From Clitoria ternatea (lineage: Eukaryota > Streptophyta > Magnoliopsida > Fabales > Fabaceae): 64,000 bases of DNA. This document shows, piece after piece, positions 60,216 through 64,000 of this stretch (its first letter is position 1; each line of letters opens with the position of its first letter). The translations under genes and the position numbers were made by a program. Below the pieces are notes generated by a model, which was not told where the DNA came from, made no database searches, and was given only the letters and a program-made list of their open reading frames with translations. The DNA lies in NCBI GenBank assembly GCA_037962975.1, contig CM075671.1, positions 39,208,501 through 39,272,500 of the forward strand. The letters are read 5' to 3'.

Positions 60216-60326
60216 TGTGTTTGAATGTATATACAGGTTCAGGAATTTTGATAATGACAAAAACACTCTTGAAGAAATCTGTGCAAAAACAAAGACATGG
60301 AACCAGGTGCTGAGAAACAACGAAGC

Positions 60327-60731
60327 TAATCGATTAGGGCAACTATGCTAATCGATTAGGAGCATTCTGTTTTGGAAGAGATTGCATCAGGCCACAAGCT
60401 AATCGATTACAGCAATGAAGCTAATCGATTATGAAGCTACTGGAATTAATCTAATCGACTACGCACTTGATGTAATCGATTACAACTGTCAAAAATGAGA
60501 TTAAATACATCAGGTATAGTGGCTAATCGATTAAGGGAAGTTACACAATCGATTAGGAGGCTACTGGAATTAAGGTAATCGATTACCAGACATGCTAATC
60601 GATTAGGAAGCTGTGAAATCAAATTAAATGCATCAGGTACAGATGATAATCGATTACAGGAAAAGAAATAATCGATTATGGACCCTCTGACTTGAAGATA
60701 ATCGATTGCAACGCGAGGGTGTAATCGATTA
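60327..60731. repeat. Cluster of TAATCGATTA palindromes in the 5' LTR
   Basis: About 14 copies of TAATCGATTA or one-base variants in 405 bp, irregularly spaced by roughly 15-50 bp. They end about 120 bp before the TATA box, so they occupy the promoter-upstream part of U3. Sequence between copies is not repeated. Confidence 0.92.
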
Positions 60732-60849
60732 CACTAGTGGAAAAACACATTTAAGTGGGAAACCAGCTCATGTCTCCACCATTCTTCAAAATCCCATTAA
60801 GTGCAACGGCTAGGAAGAAGAAGGGCACACCTCAACACCTCAAATGGCT

Positions 60850-60858
60850 CTATAAATT
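60850..60858 (+). promoter_or_regulatory. TATA box of the SIRE1-like LTR
   Basis: CTATAAATT, conserved in the solo LTR as CCTATAAATG on the minus strand. It sets the U3/R area: transcription should start about 30 bases downstream, near 60885. Confidence 0.7.
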
Positions 60859-61612
60859 GAAGAGGAACACAAGCACAAAGACACACCAAGAAGCTACAAA
60901 TCCTTTGCTCTGTTTTGTGCTTTGTAAGCCCTATTTCTTGTATCTTGAATTTCATTTGTATATCCTCTCTTCTTGAGAGATTAGAAATTGTGTGAGCTAT
61001 CATTTTGCTTATCCACTCTATTGAGAGAGTTACTTGCTTGTAAACACTACATCAAAACACCAAAGTTCACTCTAGGTTGAGTGGTTACAAAGGTTGAGGC
61101 TCAACCTTTGGGATATTGTGAGATTGAGAGATTGGGTGGGTTGCCCTTATACTTGTGAGGATTGGGTTCTTGAGTGTGGGACACTAGGAAGCCGCAATTG
61201 CTCAAAGTTGTATCTCTAGTCTACAATAGTGGAAAATCCTCTAAGTGGGTTGCTTAGAGGCGAGACGTACACCGGATTGGTGGAACTCGTTAAATCGGTT
61301 TGCAAAGCTCTTCTCCCTTACTCTTTTACTTTCATATACTGCACTTAACTGGCTTGTGTTGATTGATTGTGGCTTGTATACTTGAACTTGTTTAAATTGG
61401 TAAATCTTGAAGACTGCACACCAAGTGTTTGTTTAATTGTCTCAGCTATATTTACCTTTGTTTTGCATTGGATATTTCACTAAACTTTATTTCACTTGCA
61501 TAATCTTGTAAATTTGTATATAAGAATCAAGTTCAAAGGTATTCCAACTAAAAGTTTTAAAAACTCAATTCACCCCCCCCCTCTTGAGTATTGAGGCCAC
61601 TTGAATAACAAG

Positions 61613-61624
61613 TGGTATCAGAGC
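61613..61624 (+). promoter_or_regulatory. Primer-binding site, initiator-Met tRNA
   Basis: TGGTATCAGAGC two bases after the LTR, the standard plant copia primer site complementary to the 3' end of initiator methionine tRNA. Confidence 0.92.
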
Positions 61625-61667
61625 TTGACTCTTGGTAGATCAAGCTTAACAGCTTCAAGAGATAAAG

Positions 61668-63326
61668 ATGGCCTCAAATTCTCTAAACCTTTTTCCTGAG
61701 GGTGGTGCTACAAATCGACCTCCCGCTTTCAATGGGGAAGGTTATACCTTTTGGAAAGAGAGAATGAAAATCTTCATTCAATCAGTTGACTTAAGAGTGT
61801 GGAATGCCATTGAAAATGGTCCTTTTATACCTATGCATACTGTTGATGATAAACTAGTTGAAAAACCTATGGATAATTGGACTAGTGAAGAAGAGAAGAA
61901 AGTACAATACAATTACAAGGCTAAAAATCTAATTACTCTTGCACTAGGACCAGATGAATTTTTCTGAGTAATCACTTGTAAATCCGCCAAGGAAATGTGG
62001 GATACTCTTCAAGTAACCCATGAAGGTACAAATGATGTTAAAGACTCTAAGATTAGTACACTAACTAGTCAATATGAGTGCTTTAGATTAAACTCTCATG
62101 AATCAATTGTTGATATGCAAAAAAGATTCACTCTCATCATTAATCAACTCATTACACTTGGAAAGACTTACACTAACAAAGAGCTCATTCATAAAGTGTT
62201 GAAAAGTCTTAACAGAGAATGGCAACCGCTAGTTACCGCCATCAAACAATCTCCTAGCATAAATGAAATGTCTCTTGCCACACTATTTGGTAAGTTGCAG
62301 GAACAGGAACAAGAGCTGAAAGAATTAAAGATGGCGGAAGAGGAAGAAAAATCTTCCAAGAAAAAGGGTCTAGCTCTCAAGGCCACTCCCATAAATGAAG
62401 AAGAATCCGGAAGTGAACTTGATGAAGAAGAAGAGTTTGGACTATTTGTGAAACGCTTTGGGAAATTCATGAAAGGCAAACGCTTCCAAAGAAGCTTCAA
62501 AAACCCAAGTAAGAAACCTATCACTAAAGAAAATTCTTCCTCACCCAATTGTTTTGAATATGGCAAGGAAGGGCACTTCAAAGCGGATTGCCCAAATCTT
62601 AAGAAGAAGGGAAAAGAGAAAAGAGGAAGAAGGAGAGCATATATAGCATGGGATGAAAACAAGATAAGCAGCTCGGATGACTCAGAAAATGAAGAAGCAA
62701 ACCTTTGCCTCATGGCCAACCACCAAGAAGAAGATGATGAGGTAAACTTCCATGACTTAGATAAGGATGAATTACTTAATGCTCTAGAGGAATTGTATGA
62801 TAAATTTACAAAAGTCTCCAATAGACTTAAGGTGTCTAGAAAAACTAGTGACACTCTAGAGATGCACCTTATGGAGGTTTGCAAAGAGAATGAATGCTTA
62901 AAAGAAGAATTGAAAAACGCTCAAACATGCTCCAAAAGTAAACCTTGTGATTTTGCTAAGAAATGTGTTGATCTAGAAAATAAAGTCCTAGATCTAAACA
63001 AAACCTTAGAGAGGTTTACAAATGGTAGAGATAATCTGAATGTACTACTTGGAAATCAAAGATGCATGTTTGACAAAACTGGTTTAGGGTACAATTCTGT
63101 TAAAAAGGAAAAGCATTACAAAAACTTCTTTGTACCCCCTATGAGATCATCTTCGCCCTTTATAAAATGCAATCATTGTGGATTCAAAGGTCATAACTCT
63201 TCAAATTGCAATGTTAGAAAATTAGGGCCAAAGGTTATAAGAAAGGTGTGGGTTCCCAAAGGGACATTACCACAAGCTAACCTTAAAGGACCCAACATAA
63301 AATGGGTACCTAGTTCTCTAAACTAA
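61668..63326 (+). pseudogene. gag of the SIRE1-like element, with internal stop and damaged zinc knuckle
   Basis: ATG 61668 in good context (AAGATGGCC). The first 99 codons include NRPPAFNGEGYTFWKERMKI, the DUF4219/UBN2-type start of copia Gag. TGA at 61965-61967 breaks the frame where Arg is usual (CGA to TGA is the simplest change). The same frame is open again to 63326, including SAKEMWDTLQVTHEGTNDVK. At 62550 the first zinc knuckle reads CFEYGKEGHFKADC: the second Cys of CCHC is Tyr. A second knuckle near the end (CNHCGFKGHNSSNC) is intact. Between them are acidic and Lys-rich parts and a likely coiled coil. Gag normally forms the particle that packs element RNA. Confidence 0.88.
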
Positions 63327-63339
63327 TCTTGTTTTGTAG

Positions 63340-64000
63340 GTATGCTTCAAGGCAAGCAACACCCATTGGTACTTGGATAGTGGGTGTTCAAAGCATATGA
63401 CGGGAGACATAAGCAAGTTTACATCATTCACTCCCAAGAGAAAAGGAAGTGTCACCTATGGAGACAACACCAAAGGAAGGATCCTAGGCATCGGAAATAT
63501 AGGTAAGAATTCTTCCACATCCATAAGTGACGTGTTGTATGTTGAAGGCCTCAAACATAATCTACTTAGCATAAGTCAATTATGTGACAAAGGATATAGA
63601 GTTTTGTTTGAATCAAATTGTTGTATAATTGAGCATAAGACTAATAAGGAAGTTAAGTTTGTAGGCCAAAGAATTGATAATATTTACATGATTGATATGG
63701 ATAGTTTGTCTACAAATGATGAACAATGCTTCATTTTAAAAGAGGATGAAACTTGGCTATGGCATAGGAGAATAACTCATATACATGTAGACCATTTGAA
63801 CAAACTTGTTTCTAAAGAATTAGTAATTGGTTTACCAAAGCTTAAGTTTGAAAATAGATTTTGTGATGCATGTCAAAAGGGAAAACAAGTAAAGGCATCT
63901 TTTCAATCCAAAAACATTGTCTCCACACAAAAGCCTTTACAACTTTTGCACATGGACTTATTTGGACCATCCAAAATCAAAAGCTTTGGAGGTAATTACT
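63340..64000 (+). CDS. pol of the SIRE1-like element, N-terminal part (cut by window end)
   Basis: Open without stops from 63340, just after a TAG in the same frame, to the window end, 220 codons. It begins with the aspartic protease (WYLDSGCSKHMTG, Asp-Ser-Gly active site), then the GAG-pre-integrase zinc region (WHRR..H and CDACQKGK), then the integrase core start (LHMDLFGPS, first catalytic Asp). This frame is +1 relative to gag. Gag ends at 63326, so translation of pol would need a frameshift here, or the copy carries an indel. In the family, gag and pol are usually continuous or separated by a stop in the same frame, so I favour an indel. Confidence 0.88.

Larger units (their letters stand above)
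60216..61610 (+). repeat. 5' LTR of the SIRE1-like element
   Basis: Starts TGTGTTTGAATG and ends CTTGAATAACA. Alignable along its whole length with the solo LTR at 18066-19508 (reversed). U3 contains the palindrome cluster; the TATA box is at 60850. A poly-C run with CTCTTGAGTATTGAGG is near the end, conserved in both copies. Confidence 0.92.
60216..64000 (+). mobile_element. SIRE1-like Ty1/copia retrotransposon, 5' part
   Basis: A 1395-bp 5' LTR (60216-61610), primer-binding site, gag and the start of pol are present; the window ends at the beginning of the integrase. Gag style (MASNSLNLFPEGGATNRPPA, a UBN2-like capsid region, two zinc knuckles) and the LTR match the SIRE1/Maximus group. 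The same family left the solo LTR at 18066-19508 on the opposite strand. Gag has a premature stop and a damaged zinc knuckle, and gag and pol are in different frames, so this copy is probably dead. Confidence 0.9.

Noticed and set aside
62189..62884. 231-codon minus-strand frame
   Set aside because: Shadow of copia gag; Ser/Leu/Phe-rich reverse of an acidic, Lys-rich sequence.
1..64000. tRNA, rRNA or other structured RNA genes
   Set aside because: No cloverleaf with A and B boxes or conserved rRNA word was noticed by eye; primer-binding sites only resemble tRNA 3' ends. A tRNAscan or Infernal run would decide.

Overview
The window looks like plant nuclear DNA made almost wholly of transposable elements and their decayed remains, with no intact host gene visible. 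The AT-rich background, introns with GT..AG borders, plant-type Ty3/gypsy and Ty1/copia LTR retrotransposons, a plant L1-type LINE, hAT-like MITEs and fragments of two plant host genes (UBP12/13-like and ABIL-like) all fit. The SIRE1-like copia family, whose LTRs are packed with TAATCGATTA palindromes, suggests a legume, probably Phaseoleae. That last step is recalled family resemblance, not proof.

Layout. 1-1519: AT-rich flank. 1520-13490: a complete 11,971-bp Ty3/gypsy element of the Tat lineage (two RNase H domains), with 807-bp LTRs differing at only 2 positions, a perfect ATTAT target duplication, a gag-pol frame broken by one stop, a 59-bp tandem array after pol, and a two-exon antisense gene also broken by one stop. 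13496-18065: AT-rich with MITE debris. 18066-19508: a solo LTR of the SIRE1-like family, minus strand, with TAAAC target duplication. 19514-24833: minus-strand gypsy remains with a 3.3-kb LTR, primer-binding site and the first 35 codons of gag. 26771-28624: intron-retaining pseudogene piece of a UBP12/13-like ubiquitin protease. 28855-29490: degenerate ~82-bp array. 31199-33767: long LTR-like element with 42-bp and 112-bp arrays. 34905-35049: long perfect-looking hairpin. 37.3, 39.4 and 46.1 kb: MITEs. 41467-43960: a cluster of direct and inverted duplications around an unrecognised two-exon module. 48600-55330: a LINE split by a ~4.6-kb LTR-like insertion. 59400-59482: one exon of an ABIL-like gene. 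60216-64000: 5' LTR, gag and start of pol of a SIRE1-like copia element running off the window.

How it fits together. The only apparently recent event is the Tat insertion; everything around it is older and nested. Most inactivating changes whose ancestral state can be guessed look like C:G to T:A transitions, as expected for heavily methylated plant repeats. I see no RNA gene, CRISPR array or working multi-gene system. The most unusual items are the antisense spliced gene in the Tat element, the palindrome-dense LTRs of the copia family, and the inverted-duplication cluster at 41.5-44.0 kb.
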